Positions 33,404-41,992 of a DNA stretch of 64,000 bases are shown here, one piece after another. Every line of letters begins with the position of its first letter. The first letter of the stretch is position 1. Below the pieces are notes generated by a model. It was not told the origin of the DNA. It did not search any database and saw nothing but the letters and a program-made list of their open reading frames with translations. The position numbers and the translations under genes are program-made. Location of the stretch: contig SJCO01000001.1 of the NCBI GenBank assembly GCA_005217565.1, positions 375,893-439,892 of the forward strand, given 5' to 3'. This DNA is from Puteibacter caeruleilacunae. Its GTDB lineage: Bacteria > Bacteroidota > Bacteroidia > Bacteroidales > Prolixibacteraceae.

Positions 33404-33448
33404 TTTGATCTGGATCAAAAATTTTGTGGTTATACAGTAGTTCCTTTG
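33404..33448 (+). promoter_or_regulatory. FNR-like box 6 and -7 element, small barrel promoter
   Basis: Box TTTGATCTGGATCAAA (33404-33419) has perfect half-sites. TTCCTTTG (33441-33448) has its centre exactly 33 bp from the box centre. It points to the plus-strand barrel gene, back to back with box 5. Confidence 0.65.
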
Positions 33449-33540
33449 TAGAAGATTAAAGTGGAAATAACAATCAATAAGAATTAAGTATGGCTATGTT
33501 GAATCTATTCAGCAGAGAAACATGTAACCAAACAATCATG

Positions 33541-34101
33541 ATGAAAATGAAACGAATATTTTTTCTACTATGCATGGTGTGCAGCTTGTCGGCAAATGTG
33601 AAAGCACAACAAACAGGAACGTTTATTGATAAGGTATATCTGGGTGGTAACTTCACCTTCAATTATGGTCGCTTTTATGATGTATTCGAGGTTGCACCTA
33701 ATGTAGGTTACTATATAACACCTCAGTTTGTGTTGGGGAGTGGAGTCTCTTTTTCTAGATATGGCTATCGGTATGAGTTTCAGGAAAAATATTATAAATC
33801 GTCGGACAAGTATTATGGATTAAGTTTCTTTACAAGGTACTATCTGAGTAAGAAAGAGGAACAAATTTTAAACAATGTATATATTCATGGTGAATATGAG
33901 TATTTGAAGTCTAAATTAAATAGCCGTTCGGTACAAAGCGATAAGAAGGTATATTCGCACTGGGTTCCTTTGGCAGGTATTGGGTATCGACAAATACTAA
34001 AGAATAGATTTGCTCTAAGCTTTAGTCTGTTGTTTGATTTGAAGGATGCTGATCATTCACCCTATAGAAACCCAATCATGAGAATAGGTATTGAGTTTTA
34101 G
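33541..34101 (+). CDS. small outer-membrane beta-barrel protein
   Basis: This 186-aa protein has a signal peptide ending near NVKAQQ and a series of amphipathic strands (VYLGGNFTFNYGR, GYYITPQFVLGSGVSFSRYGY, YYGLSFFTRYYLS) ending in a terminal phenylalanine (MRIGIEF), the usual sorting signal of outer-membrane barrels. The size suggests an 8-stranded OmpX/OmpW-like barrel. ATG 33541 is preferred to upstream ATGs because it puts the signal peptide at the N-terminus. A conditionally expressed barrel under an FNR-like box is plausible; function is unknown. Confidence 0.78.
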   Translation: MKMKRIFFLLCMVCSLSANVKAQQTGTFIDKVYLGGNFTFNYGRFYDVFEVAPNVGYYITPQFVLGSGVSFSRYGYRYEFQEKYYKSSDKYYGLSFFTRYYLSKKEEQILNNVYIHGEYEYLKSKLNSRSVQSDKKVYSHWVPLAGIGYRQILKNRFALSFSLLFDLKDADHSPYRNPIMRIGIEF

Positions 34102-34159
34102 TCTTGAATATCTTGTTAAAGAAGTAACTTGAAACAATAACAACGGAAAACAACAACAT

Positions 34160-35071
34160 ATGAAAACAAGAATTAAATGGAAAGCCATTATTGGCTTAAT
34201 CGCAGTATGGATCGCAGTATTTAACAATTGGGGCTGGATATGGGGAATTATATTCCTACTTCTGGTAATTCCTGAGCTAAAATTACGCCGTGCTCATTTT
34301 ATTGAGGAGGTTGATCGAGGAAAAAATCCATTCACTTACTGGCTGATTATCGGATCATGGTGTGCCATGAGCTTATACGTGATAGTGGTGGCTATTTCTC
34401 CAAAACTGAATCCTGAATCTATGCAGTTTATTGGTTATCAATCGGAGGTAACGTTAGAGCAGACGGAAGAACCAAAGAAGGAGGAAGAGAAGCTTGAAGT
34501 GCATCATGTACTACATCGCAATGGCGACATTAAAAAGGAGATTATACAACGAAATACGAAGACTGAGAGTTTGCAGGATGATTCGGTGAAAATTTCACAT
34601 CATCATGCCGATCCTTTGCTAATTGTTGGATTTTCGGTGAAGTCGACCTTTCTGAATAATCAGTATAAAGGAGATTTAGATGCCCTGTGGAAACTTTTTG
34701 GAGAGCATGATTTAACCTCTGTGATTACGGCTAAGAAGAGTCAGGATATATATGTGGTTTATTCTGCCTATGATAGAAGTAAACCGGGCGATGTAACCAT
34801 TACAATTGGATATAACACTTTCAATGCAGAGAAGCTTCCAGAAGGGATTGTTGCTTTGACCTTTCCCTCGGCTGAGTTTACAGTCTTATCGAAAAAGTCG
34901 GAAGACTTTGAAACAGTTTCCAAGTTGTGGGAGATAGCTATGAAAAAAAGCTTAAAGTCGGGTAGAGGTTTTGATGTAGAACGCTATTGTATTGATAAAT
35001 CTGATTTTAAACTTAAACGTAGCGAGCTGTGGGTATCATCCCCAATCAAGAATAAACATAAACAGTCCTGA
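34160..35071 (+). CDS. membrane protein with C-terminal GyrI-like ligand-binding domain
   Basis: This 303-aa protein has two or three membrane helices at the N-terminus (about 8-40 and 59-80), a charged linker (about 90-145), and a C-terminal GyrI-like/AraC-effector-binding domain (about 150-290). That domain shows LIVGFSVKSTFLNNQYKGD, DIYVVYSAYDRSKPGDVTI, LPEGIVALTFPSAEF and VSKLWEIAMKKSL. Such domains bind hydrophobic or aromatic ligands in transcription activators (BmrR, Rob) or act alone. Here the domain is tied to the membrane with no DNA-binding part. Adjacent genes give no clear partner. Confidence 0.72.
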   Translation: MKTRIKWKAIIGLIAVWIAVFNNWGWIWGIIFLLLVIPELKLRRAHFIEEVDRGKNPFTYWLIIGSWCAMSLYVIVVAISPKLNPESMQFIGYQSEVTLEQTEEPKKEEEKLEVHHVLHRNGDIKKEIIQRNTKTESLQDDSVKISHHHADPLLIVGFSVKSTFLNNQYKGDLDALWKLFGEHDLTSVITAKKSQDIYVVYSAYDRSKPGDVTITIGYNTFNAEKLPEGIVALTFPSAEFTVLSKKSEDFETVSKLWEIAMKKSLKSGRGFDVERYCIDKSDFKLKRSELWVSSPIKNKHKQS

Positions 35072-35194
35072 TTTTCATAGCTAATATCGCAGAGGAAAAT
35101 TGCTGGTTTCTCAAGCAGCATAACAAAATGAGTTCCCACAATTCTTCTTGCGACTGCTGCGAGTAGGCTATGTTGGAATAATAGATTTAAAGAT

Positions 35195-36034
35195 ATGAGT
35201 TTGTTGGAAATTTATAAAAGACATCGATTCAAGATTAGTATAACCGTAGGTGTTGTAGTATTAGAATCAATATTAATGATATTATTCCCGTTATGCATAG
35301 GGCGAGCGATACAATCGGTCCTTGATTCGAACATTAATGGTATTCTAGAGCTTATAGCATTATGCTTGTTGGTATTGATCTTTGGGGCTATCCGACGTTA
35401 TTACGATACTCGTTTGTATGCGCGTATTTATCGTAAACTGGCAATGAAAGTTGTTGATAAGAAAGAGCAAAAAAATACATCATCGAAGGTTGCTCATGTC
35501 AATTTACTAGGTGAACTAGTTGAGTTCTTCGAAAATTCTCTTCCTGAAATTATCACAAGTATTATTGGGTTAGTTGGTACTTTGGTAATCATTTTTACTC
35601 TAAATATTACAGTGTTAGGGATTTGTCTGGCTGTCATTGTTGGGATTATGCTTGTGTATCTTTTATCGAGTAAAAAGACATTACGTTACAATTATGGCTA
35701 CAACAGTGAGTTGGAGCGACAAGTTGATATTCTAAGCCGAGAACATAAGGATCAGTCAGCTTTGCATTTCAAGCGTCTCATGAAATGGAATATCAAACTG
35801 TCAGATCTGGAGACTTTTAATTTTAGCATTGTTTGGGTGTTGTTAGCAGCCTTGCTTGTTTCGTCAATTAAACTGGTAGGTCGAGATGGTGCCTTGCAGT
35901 TTGGAATTATCTTTTCTATCATCATGTATGTATTTCAATTTATGGAGAGCACCATTAGTTTACCGTACTATTACCAGCAGGTGTTGCGACTAAAGGATAT
36001 TTCATCACGATTAAATAAGGGACTTTCCTTATAA
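35195..36034 (+). CDS. ABC-exporter-type transmembrane domain without ATPase
   Basis: This 279-aa protein has six membrane helices arranged like the membrane domain of type-IV ABC exporters (PF13748-like, ABC transporter six-transmembrane domain proteins). It includes a long coupling region RRYYDTRLYARIYRKLAMKVV. It ends after the sixth helix; no Walker A/B or LSGGQ motif follows, and no neighbouring gene encodes an ATPase. It may work with an ATPase encoded elsewhere or have a non-transport role. The 123-bp leader contains a few GC-rich hairpin candidates. Confidence 0.78.
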   Translation: MSLLEIYKRHRFKISITVGVVVLESILMILFPLCIGRAIQSVLDSNINGILELIALCLLVLIFGAIRRYYDTRLYARIYRKLAMKVVDKKEQKNTSSKVAHVNLLGELVEFFENSLPEIITSIIGLVGTLVIIFTLNITVLGICLAVIVGIMLVYLLSSKKTLRYNYGYNSELERQVDILSREHKDQSALHFKRLMKWNIKLSDLETFNFSIVWVLLAALLVSSIKLVGRDGALQFGIIFSIIMYVFQFMESTISLPYYYQQVLRLKDISSRLNKGLSL

Positions 36035-36086
36035 AGTTATAATTTAACGGGCTCAAACTAAATGGAATAATTTAATATTGAAGGTT

Positions 36087-36794
36087 ATGATGAAACGAAC
36101 ACTAGTATTGGCTCTCATACTTGCCGTTCAGCTGACTGCATTTGCAAAAGGGAAACAGTCGGTTTACCAGGTAAAATCAATTGGTGAAGATAAAGCTTTG
36201 AGTAGTCTTGTTGATGCTAATGTATGGAACAAGGCAGGTGTGATGACACTACGCGAAACAGTAACAGGATCAACAGATGTACTCTCAACAAAGGTACGCT
36301 TGCTATACTCTAATACTCATCTTTATATTCGCTTTGAGTGTGAGGATCCTTATATCTGGGGAACACATACTGAGCGTGATTCACCTATCTTTAATGAAGA
36401 GTGTGTAGAGGTGTTTTTGGATCCAGCGCAATGCGGACATCAATATTTTGAGATTAATTTAAGTCCGAAGAATGTGACCTTCGAATCGTGTGTGCTTACT
36501 CATCGTACAGAAAAGGAACCAGGAAATAAGTTTCTTGGAAACAGGACTTATAATCCAGAATTGAAGACATTGGTAACTAAAACAAAAGATGGATGGATTG
36601 GTATGTATGCTATTCCTTTTAAAGATCTATATGGAAATCCTACTGTTGTGCCTCAAAAGGGAGATAAGTGGAATGCCAACTTCTATCGCATAGATAAATT
36701 GAAAGATAAGCCTACCACTTACGATGCATGGCAACCTACCGGAAAGGTAGATTTTCACAGACCTTGGGTTTTTGGAACCTTGCTGTTTAAGTAG
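36087..36794 (+). CDS. secreted CBM9-like carbohydrate-binding protein
   Basis: This 235-aa protein has a signal peptide (about 1-19) and a single CBM9/DOMON-like beta sandwich: LSTKVRLLYSNTHLYIRFECEDP (split), FNEECVEVFLDPAQCGHQYFEINLSPKN, and DGWIGMYAIPFKDL. Such domains bind sugar chain ends, and stand-alone forms are common near Bacteroidota glycan loci. The start is the ATG at 36087, since an upstream TTG has no support. It precedes a strong bidirectional terminator and is probably monocistronic. Confidence 0.8.
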   Translation: MMKRTLVLALILAVQLTAFAKGKQSVYQVKSIGEDKALSSLVDANVWNKAGVMTLRETVTGSTDVLSTKVRLLYSNTHLYIRFECEDPYIWGTHTERDSPIFNEECVEVFLDPAQCGHQYFEINLSPKNVTFESCVLTHRTEKEPGNKFLGNRTYNPELKTLVTKTKDGWIGMYAIPFKDLYGNPTVVPQKGDKWNANFYRIDKLKDKPTTYDAWQPTGKVDFHRPWVFGTLLFK

Positions 36795-36812
36795 AGGCAT
36801 TAAAAAAATATT
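36792..36812 (+). repeat. 21-bp sequence also found at 52585-52605
   Basis: The sequence begins TAGAGGCATT, continues with seven A and ends TATT; it is identical at 52585-52605. Here it starts at the stop codon of the CBM9-like gene; there it lies in the 3' region of a GH3 gene. Both precede terminators. Confidence 0.6.
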
Positions 36813-36848
36813 CCCAAAATCAAGTTCATGGTTTTGGGAATATTTTTT
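36803..36848. terminator. strong bidirectional terminator
   Basis: A perfect 17-bp stem (arms around ATATTCCCAAAA) with runs of A and T at the two ends and a loop of about 12 nt. It serves the CBM9-like gene and the convergent esterase gene. Confidence 0.92.
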
Positions 36849-36906
36849 CAAGAGGTTTTACTTTATGATAGAGAGGGTATGTTTACTTATCCTTATCATC
36901 ACCTCA

Positions 36907-37668
36907 TCAGTAAATAATTTCTAGCACTTTACCTGCATATCTTTCTCCCAATAGTAACTGACTTTCTCTAGAAAAGTGTGTATTGTCGCCACGATGATAT
37001 AGCTCATCGGCCCGTATAAGGTAGACGTTCTTGTACGTTTTACTTAGCTTATCAAGAACGCTGTTAATCCCTTTAGTAGAGTTTCTCCATTTTCCGAGTT
37101 CTCCAATGAAAAATGGTAATTGCTTTTTATGGAGAGCCTTTCTGATATGGTTAGCCATACTCTTAAACTGCTTCTCGTATTCCTGATATGTATTCTGATC
37201 AGATTCTCCTTGATGCCATAAGACACCTTTTATGCGACCATATTTCTTTGCCTTTTTGGCCCTGGATATGATGTCTTCAAGGTATTTTCCACCAGGTTGC
37301 CATTCGGTGATAGAGGATCCTCCACGTGCATTGACGATTAGTCCAATAGATCTATTAGGCAATTTAGCATGAAGTATTTTACAGAAACTATAACCAGGTC
37401 CTAATTTCTGCATTCCCATTGTCTTGCGTATGGTAGAATACTTGTTTAATGGATTGGAAGCTATTTCAAAATGATCCCTCTCATTTAAGAGATAGACGCC
37501 TTCAATTGGGATTAAATCCTCGGGTAAGCATTGTCCCCTTCCAGCCATATTTGACTGACCAATAAGAATGTAAATATCTTGTTTTTTATCTTGGGCACAC
37601 CCTTCAAACGAATGAAGTCCTACAAGCATTGATGTAAGTATGCCCAATACTAGTTGATTTATTCTCAT
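36907..37668 (-). CDS. SGNH sialate/acetylxylan-type O-acetylesterase
   Basis: This 253-aa secreted protein has the SASA (sialic-acid acetylesterase-like, CE6-like) fold. Signatures are the nucleophile block GQSNMAGRGQ (Ser in GQSNMAG), NARGGSSITEWQPGGKY, WHQGESD (oxyanion/Gly block) and HFS near the end with the catalytic histidine. A signal peptide precedes. It would remove acetyl groups from sugar chains. It follows the GH3 gene by 35 bp on the minus strand and so belongs to the SusC/D locus. Confidence 0.85.
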   Translation of the reverse strand: MRINQLVLGILTSMLVGLHSFEGCAQDKKQDIYILIGQSNMAGRGQCLPEDLIPIEGVYLLNERDHFEIASNPLNKYSTIRKTMGMQKLGPGYSFCKILHAKLPNRSIGLIVNARGGSSITEWQPGGKYLEDIISRAKKAKKYGRIKGVLWHQGESDQNTYQEYEKQFKSMANHIRKALHKKQLPFFIGELGKWRNSTKGINSVLDKLSKTYKNVYLIRADELYHRGDNTHFSRESQLLLGERYAGKVLEIIY

Positions 37669-37703
37669 TATCTATGAATTATTCGTTTAAATTAATGATG
37701 TAC

Positions 37704-40148
37704 TTATTTGTTTTCCTCTTGCCATTCTTCTAATTCAATTGACTCTTCTAGCCTAATATCAACCGAAGAGGAGGCTACCATGAGAGTATATGTACCACGC
37801 TCCATTCTCCATTTCATGTCCCTGTCTAAACTGAGTAATGATGATTTTGCAACATTGATTACAACATGTTTCTTTTCGCCAGCATTTAATTTAATTCTTT
37901 CGAAACCACATAAAACTTTGTCATAAGGAATTACTGATGCCACTTTATCGCGAGCATATATCTGGACAATTTCATCTCCATTGTATTTGCCGGTGTTATG
38001 GAGATCAAAGGCAATACTTATTGAGTCTGAGTGATTTGAAGTATCTATCTTTAAATTCTCATATTTGAATTGGGTATAGCTCAATCCATATCCGAAATGA
38101 AACAATGCGCCTACATTTCTTGTAAAACCATATCCATTAGGATCTTTTTTCCAGCTTTGACCTGATTGAGATCCAGGTTTAAAAGGAAAATTAAGGGGTA
38201 ATTGTCCAACCGATTTAGGAATCGTTACTGGTAGTTTACCTCCAGGAGTATATTCTCCAAATATAGCTTCGGCTAGAACTTGCCCCCCATAACTACCCGG
38301 AAACCACATTTCAAATAAAGAATCGGTATACTTGAATGTTGTATTGATGGTAAGCGGGCGACCATTGATTAAAACGCTAACAAGAGACTTCCCCGTTTCG
38401 TGTAAAGCTTTTACCAGATTTCTTTGTGCTCCTGGTAGGTTTAATGAGGTTCTTGATTTACTTTCTCCAACCATCTCATCATCTTCACCTAAAACAGCAA
38501 TGACCAGGTCAGCATCTTTAGCCAACGTTGTTGCTTCTTCAATAAGCGATTGATCCGTTTGTGATATCTCAGGAATAAATAACTCACTTAATGGCCATTT
38601 TTCATCTTTGATATTACACCCTTTTGCTACTTTGATTTCAACTTTATTTCCTACATATTGTTTTATGCCCTCTGCAATAGAAATAACGTGTGCTTTAGCT
38701 GGCCCATATCTACTAATCATCGGTTTTTTAAGATCAGCACATGGTCCTACGATTAGAATCTTCCTGATATGCTTTAGGTCTAGTGGTAATAACGAATCAG
38801 CGTTCTTTAGCAAGATCATCGATTCTCGTGAAGCCTGCAGAGAAGTTTTTTCATGATGCTTGTTGCGAATGATACGGTTTATTGAATTATCGGATTTTGA
38901 ATATGGATGATCAAATAAACCAACTTCAAATTTTACACGCAATACATCTGCAACACGTTGGTCAATTAACTTCTCAGATATTTCTTCATCTTTAACTAAT
39001 TCACGAAGAGGAAGAATATAGTTGTTAGGCATATTGAAATCGGTTCGTACATTCAATCCTCCTTTTATAGCTGCTTTTACTGCTCCTTTTTTGTTGGCAG
39101 CAATACGGTGTTTTGAATAGATATATTTAACAGCCTGACTGTCTGATACAATATATCCTTTAAAGCCCCACTTGTTGCGAAGTAGATCTACAAGAAAATA
39201 ACTACTTGCAGAAACAGGAATACCGTCAGAGTCATTGTATGAGCTCATCACTCCTTTAGCATGACCTTCGGTAATAGCCTTTTTAAATGGAGCAAGATAG
39301 ATTTGGTGCATCTCTCTATAAGTAACCTGAGGATCTGTTCTGGCTAGTCCGTCTCTACCTCCTTTGGGAATGCTATATACAGCGAAATGCTTACATGTAG
39401 AGGCCACATTATTTTCCTGTATTCCTTTTACCATTTGAACTCCCAGCTCCCCTACAAGATAGGGATCTTCTCCATAACACTCAACTGTTCTTCCCCATCG
39501 AGGATCACGAGCTAAATCAAGAATAGGGGCATAAATATTGGTGTACCCAAGAGCTTTTCCTTCTTTAGCTGTGATATTTCCAATCTCGCGTACTAGTTGT
39601 TTATTCCATGTTGAGCCTATACCTATTTGTGCAGGGAAGTTGGTACATTTTTCATGACAAATTCCACGAATTCCTTCGTTGGTAAAGTCTACTGGAATAC
39701 CCAAACGTGTTTCTTCAATAAAAAACGCTTGAACTTGATTCAATGCCATTGCATGTTTCGATGCAGGCCAGGAATATTGAGTCTTTGTATTTGGACGATC
39801 TAAACCATTTAAGTGTTCATCAATATTACCAATACCATCTTTCCAAATGGAGTTATTCCATGTGTGAGTAGGTAATTCATCTTTAAGAACCCTTCCGAAT
39901 CCATACAAGGTTGCTAACTGACAAGTTTTTTCATCGATTGTCATTTGAGAGATTAAATCCTTAATACGCTCTTCAATATTAGCAGCAGAATCTTCATAAA
40001 TATCCTTTTTCCCATTTTTGTTGAAATCAATCCAGCCCTTGTGATATATGGTAGAATTGTTTTGAGTATAGCATTGAAAAGTGGAGAGTGTTAAGACAAT
40101 AGCAATGGTTATTTTTAAAAATCTATTGTTTGTACGTAGATATACCAT
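37704..40148 (-). CDS. GH3-family glycoside hydrolase
   Basis: This 814-aa secreted enzyme has the full GH3 plan. A signal peptide is followed by a D/N-rich calcium-loop-like start (WIDFNKNGKKDIYED), the (beta/alpha)8 domain with nucleophile Asp336 in GYIVSDSQAV, the C-terminal alpha/beta domain and a fibronectin-III-like tail (about 700-800). The family covers beta-glucosidases, beta-xylosidases and N-acetylglucosaminidases; KHFAVYSIPKGGRDG suggests the glucosidase/xylosidase side. It lies behind SusD, but a strong terminator sits in the 77-bp gap. It is paralogous to the GH3 at 49671. Confidence 0.88.
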   Translation of the reverse strand: MVYLRTNNRFLKITIAIVLTLSTFQCYTQNNSTIYHKGWIDFNKNGKKDIYEDSAANIEERIKDLISQMTIDEKTCQLATLYGFGRVLKDELPTHTWNNSIWKDGIGNIDEHLNGLDRPNTKTQYSWPASKHAMALNQVQAFFIEETRLGIPVDFTNEGIRGICHEKCTNFPAQIGIGSTWNKQLVREIGNITAKEGKALGYTNIYAPILDLARDPRWGRTVECYGEDPYLVGELGVQMVKGIQENNVASTCKHFAVYSIPKGGRDGLARTDPQVTYREMHQIYLAPFKKAITEGHAKGVMSSYNDSDGIPVSASSYFLVDLLRNKWGFKGYIVSDSQAVKYIYSKHRIAANKKGAVKAAIKGGLNVRTDFNMPNNYILPLRELVKDEEISEKLIDQRVADVLRVKFEVGLFDHPYSKSDNSINRIIRNKHHEKTSLQASRESMILLKNADSLLPLDLKHIRKILIVGPCADLKKPMISRYGPAKAHVISIAEGIKQYVGNKVEIKVAKGCNIKDEKWPLSELFIPEISQTDQSLIEEATTLAKDADLVIAVLGEDDEMVGESKSRTSLNLPGAQRNLVKALHETGKSLVSVLINGRPLTINTTFKYTDSLFEMWFPGSYGGQVLAEAIFGEYTPGGKLPVTIPKSVGQLPLNFPFKPGSQSGQSWKKDPNGYGFTRNVGALFHFGYGLSYTQFKYENLKIDTSNHSDSISIAFDLHNTGKYNGDEIVQIYARDKVASVIPYDKVLCGFERIKLNAGEKKHVVINVAKSSLLSLDRDMKWRMERGTYTLMVASSSVDIRLEESIELEEWQEENK

Positions 40149-40173
40149 AGTTCAGATTCTTGTATTATATATT

Positions 40174-40203
40174 AAAAAATCCAGCCTGACGCATCAGACT
40201 GGA
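40174..40203 (-). terminator. terminator between susD and GH3 gene
   Basis: On the minus strand TCCAG-T-CTGA pairs with TCAG-G-CTGGA (4-nt loop) and is followed by TTTTTT. It lies only about 26 nt after the SusD stop and 26 nt before the GH3 start, so it would lower expression of the enzyme genes relative to SusC/SusD. Confidence 0.85.
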
Positions 40204-40225
40204 CGTACTATCAAATAACTAACTT

Positions 40226-41980
40226 TTACCAACCTGGATTTTGTCCTAGGTTTGGATTCTGTGAAATTGCACTAAGAGGAATAGGGAACAAATAATGTTT
40301 GTTTTCATCAAATACCCTTTCTCCTAGTTCGGCTCCCTGATATACATCGATGTATTTTTTTCCACCAATTTCTATACGTTTCACATATGTCTTTTCATAT
40401 CGTGTTAATTGGTCGTCTTCAAGACGCATACCTAAAACACGATTATTTAAGTAATGACCTTTTTTCCAGCGCATCAAATCGTCATAGCGATATCCTTCTA
40501 CTGCCAACTCGATTCTGCGCTCTCTTCTTATCTCAACGATTAATGATGAGATACCTTCGCTGGCGTATTTTGGATCCATTGGAGGATTTAATCCTAAATG
40601 AGGCATTGCCACACGATCTCTTAGCTTATTAATAGATTTGTCTAAATCTGCTTGTGAAATCGTACCAAGTTCTGCTTTTGCTTCAGCAAAGTTTAGCATT
40701 ACTTCGGCTAAACGGATGATAGGCGCATCGTTTTCTTCTTTACCATATCCTTTCTTGTAATCTTTAATTTCAAAGAATTTAGAAAAAGGGAAACCTGTGG
40801 TGGTTATCAATCCTCCACCAGTCTGTCCTGGTAATCTTGGAGCAGGTTTATTACCCCAACTACAACCAACAAATGGTCCTTTTGTTCCTGGTTCGATGGT
40901 GATTTGCGTCATCCTCGGATCCCTGTTTTTGTAAAAATCCTCAATGGTGGCGTCTCCTTGATATTCTGATGAAAGTTGAATTGGTTTACCATCAGTACAA
41001 AGGAAATCTTCAGCAAGACTTAATGTTGCACCATTCTTTCTCCCATAGTATCCTTTAAATCGATGACCAAGAACACCAGTTTTGTACTTTCTTGAGAAAA
41101 TAACCTCCGAGTGACGTGTTAAGTCAACTTGTGTAAATACACTTGCATAGTCACTTTCCGGATGACCTGTATTGATTAGAGAATATGGTCCATTATTTAT
41201 AAGTTCCTCGGCAGCAGATGCTGCTTCTTGTAAATACTTTTCTGCTCCATCAATATTACGATACTTTCTATAAGTTCCTTCATATAGGCAGATGCGAGAC
41301 TTAATTGCTAAGGCACTCCATCTGTTTAGTCTGTCTGGTTCATTCTTGTACCATGCTTCCGACATATTTTGAGTTGCATAATTCAAATCAACCAATACTG
41401 AATCCATAACATCATTACGATTTGTTCTTTTTGCGTAAAGAATATCTGATTCAATGTTTACTGTTTGTCCAGCCCAAGGTACATCACCGTAGCGCTTTAC
41501 CTTATCGAAATAAAACCAAGCCCTAAACAAACGAACCTCACCAGCATAGTAACCTTTTACTGCATCAGAGACCTTAGCTTTGCTATAGTTGTCAAGGAAG
41601 TTATTACAATGTCTCAAAAGATCCCAAATCCAACCTCCAGCAGGGGAGGTTGAAGGTACAGTATGAAGACCCGCTGCAATTCGTGCATAGCTATCCAATT
41701 TTGAATCTGAAGGAGCACAGTTGTCGCTTTGGCAATCATCCCAGAACATTCCAACGTATCCCGAAGACCATGCACTACGTGTGAAACCCGTCATGAACAG
41801 GTACTTATACTGGTCAGCAGCTCGATGGTATAATTTATTATTGTATATTTTTAGATCATTTTCTGAATTCCAATAGGTCTTTTCATTGATCGAATCCAAA
41901 GGGAAACGTTCAAGAAAACTATCGTTACAGCCCCAGGTGATTGCAACCAGGGCGATTAAATATTTATATAGATGTTTCAT
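40226..41980 (-). CDS. SusD/RagB-family nutrient-binding lipoprotein
   Basis: This 584-aa surface lipoprotein of the SusD/RagB family pairs with the SusC transporter and binds glycan oligomers. A signal peptide ends WGC with the lipidated Cys. The helical SusD core is visible: AGEVRLFRAWFYFDKVKRYGDVPWAGQ (split), IRLAEVMLNFAEAKAELG and ERRIELAVEGYRYDDLMRWKKG, ending in PIPLSAISQNPNLGQNPGW. ATG 41980 is preferred over 41989 because it gives a typical lipoprotein signal. It starts 12 bp after the SusC stop. Confidence 0.93.
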   Translation of the reverse strand: MKHLYKYLIALVAITWGCNDSFLERFPLDSINEKTYWNSENDLKIYNNKLYHRAADQYKYLFMTGFTRSAWSSGYVGMFWDDCQSDNCAPSDSKLDSYARIAAGLHTVPSTSPAGGWIWDLLRHCNNFLDNYSKAKVSDAVKGYYAGEVRLFRAWFYFDKVKRYGDVPWAGQTVNIESDILYAKRTNRNDVMDSVLVDLNYATQNMSEAWYKNEPDRLNRWSALAIKSRICLYEGTYRKYRNIDGAEKYLQEAASAAEELINNGPYSLINTGHPESDYASVFTQVDLTRHSEVIFSRKYKTGVLGHRFKGYYGRKNGATLSLAEDFLCTDGKPIQLSSEYQGDATIEDFYKNRDPRMTQITIEPGTKGPFVGCSWGNKPAPRLPGQTGGGLITTTGFPFSKFFEIKDYKKGYGKEENDAPIIRLAEVMLNFAEAKAELGTISQADLDKSINKLRDRVAMPHLGLNPPMDPKYASEGISSLIVEIRRERRIELAVEGYRYDDLMRWKKGHYLNNRVLGMRLEDDQLTRYEKTYVKRIEIGGKKYIDVYQGAELGERVFDENKHYLFPIPLSAISQNPNLGQNPGW

Positions 41981-41992
41981 AGTTGTCATTTA

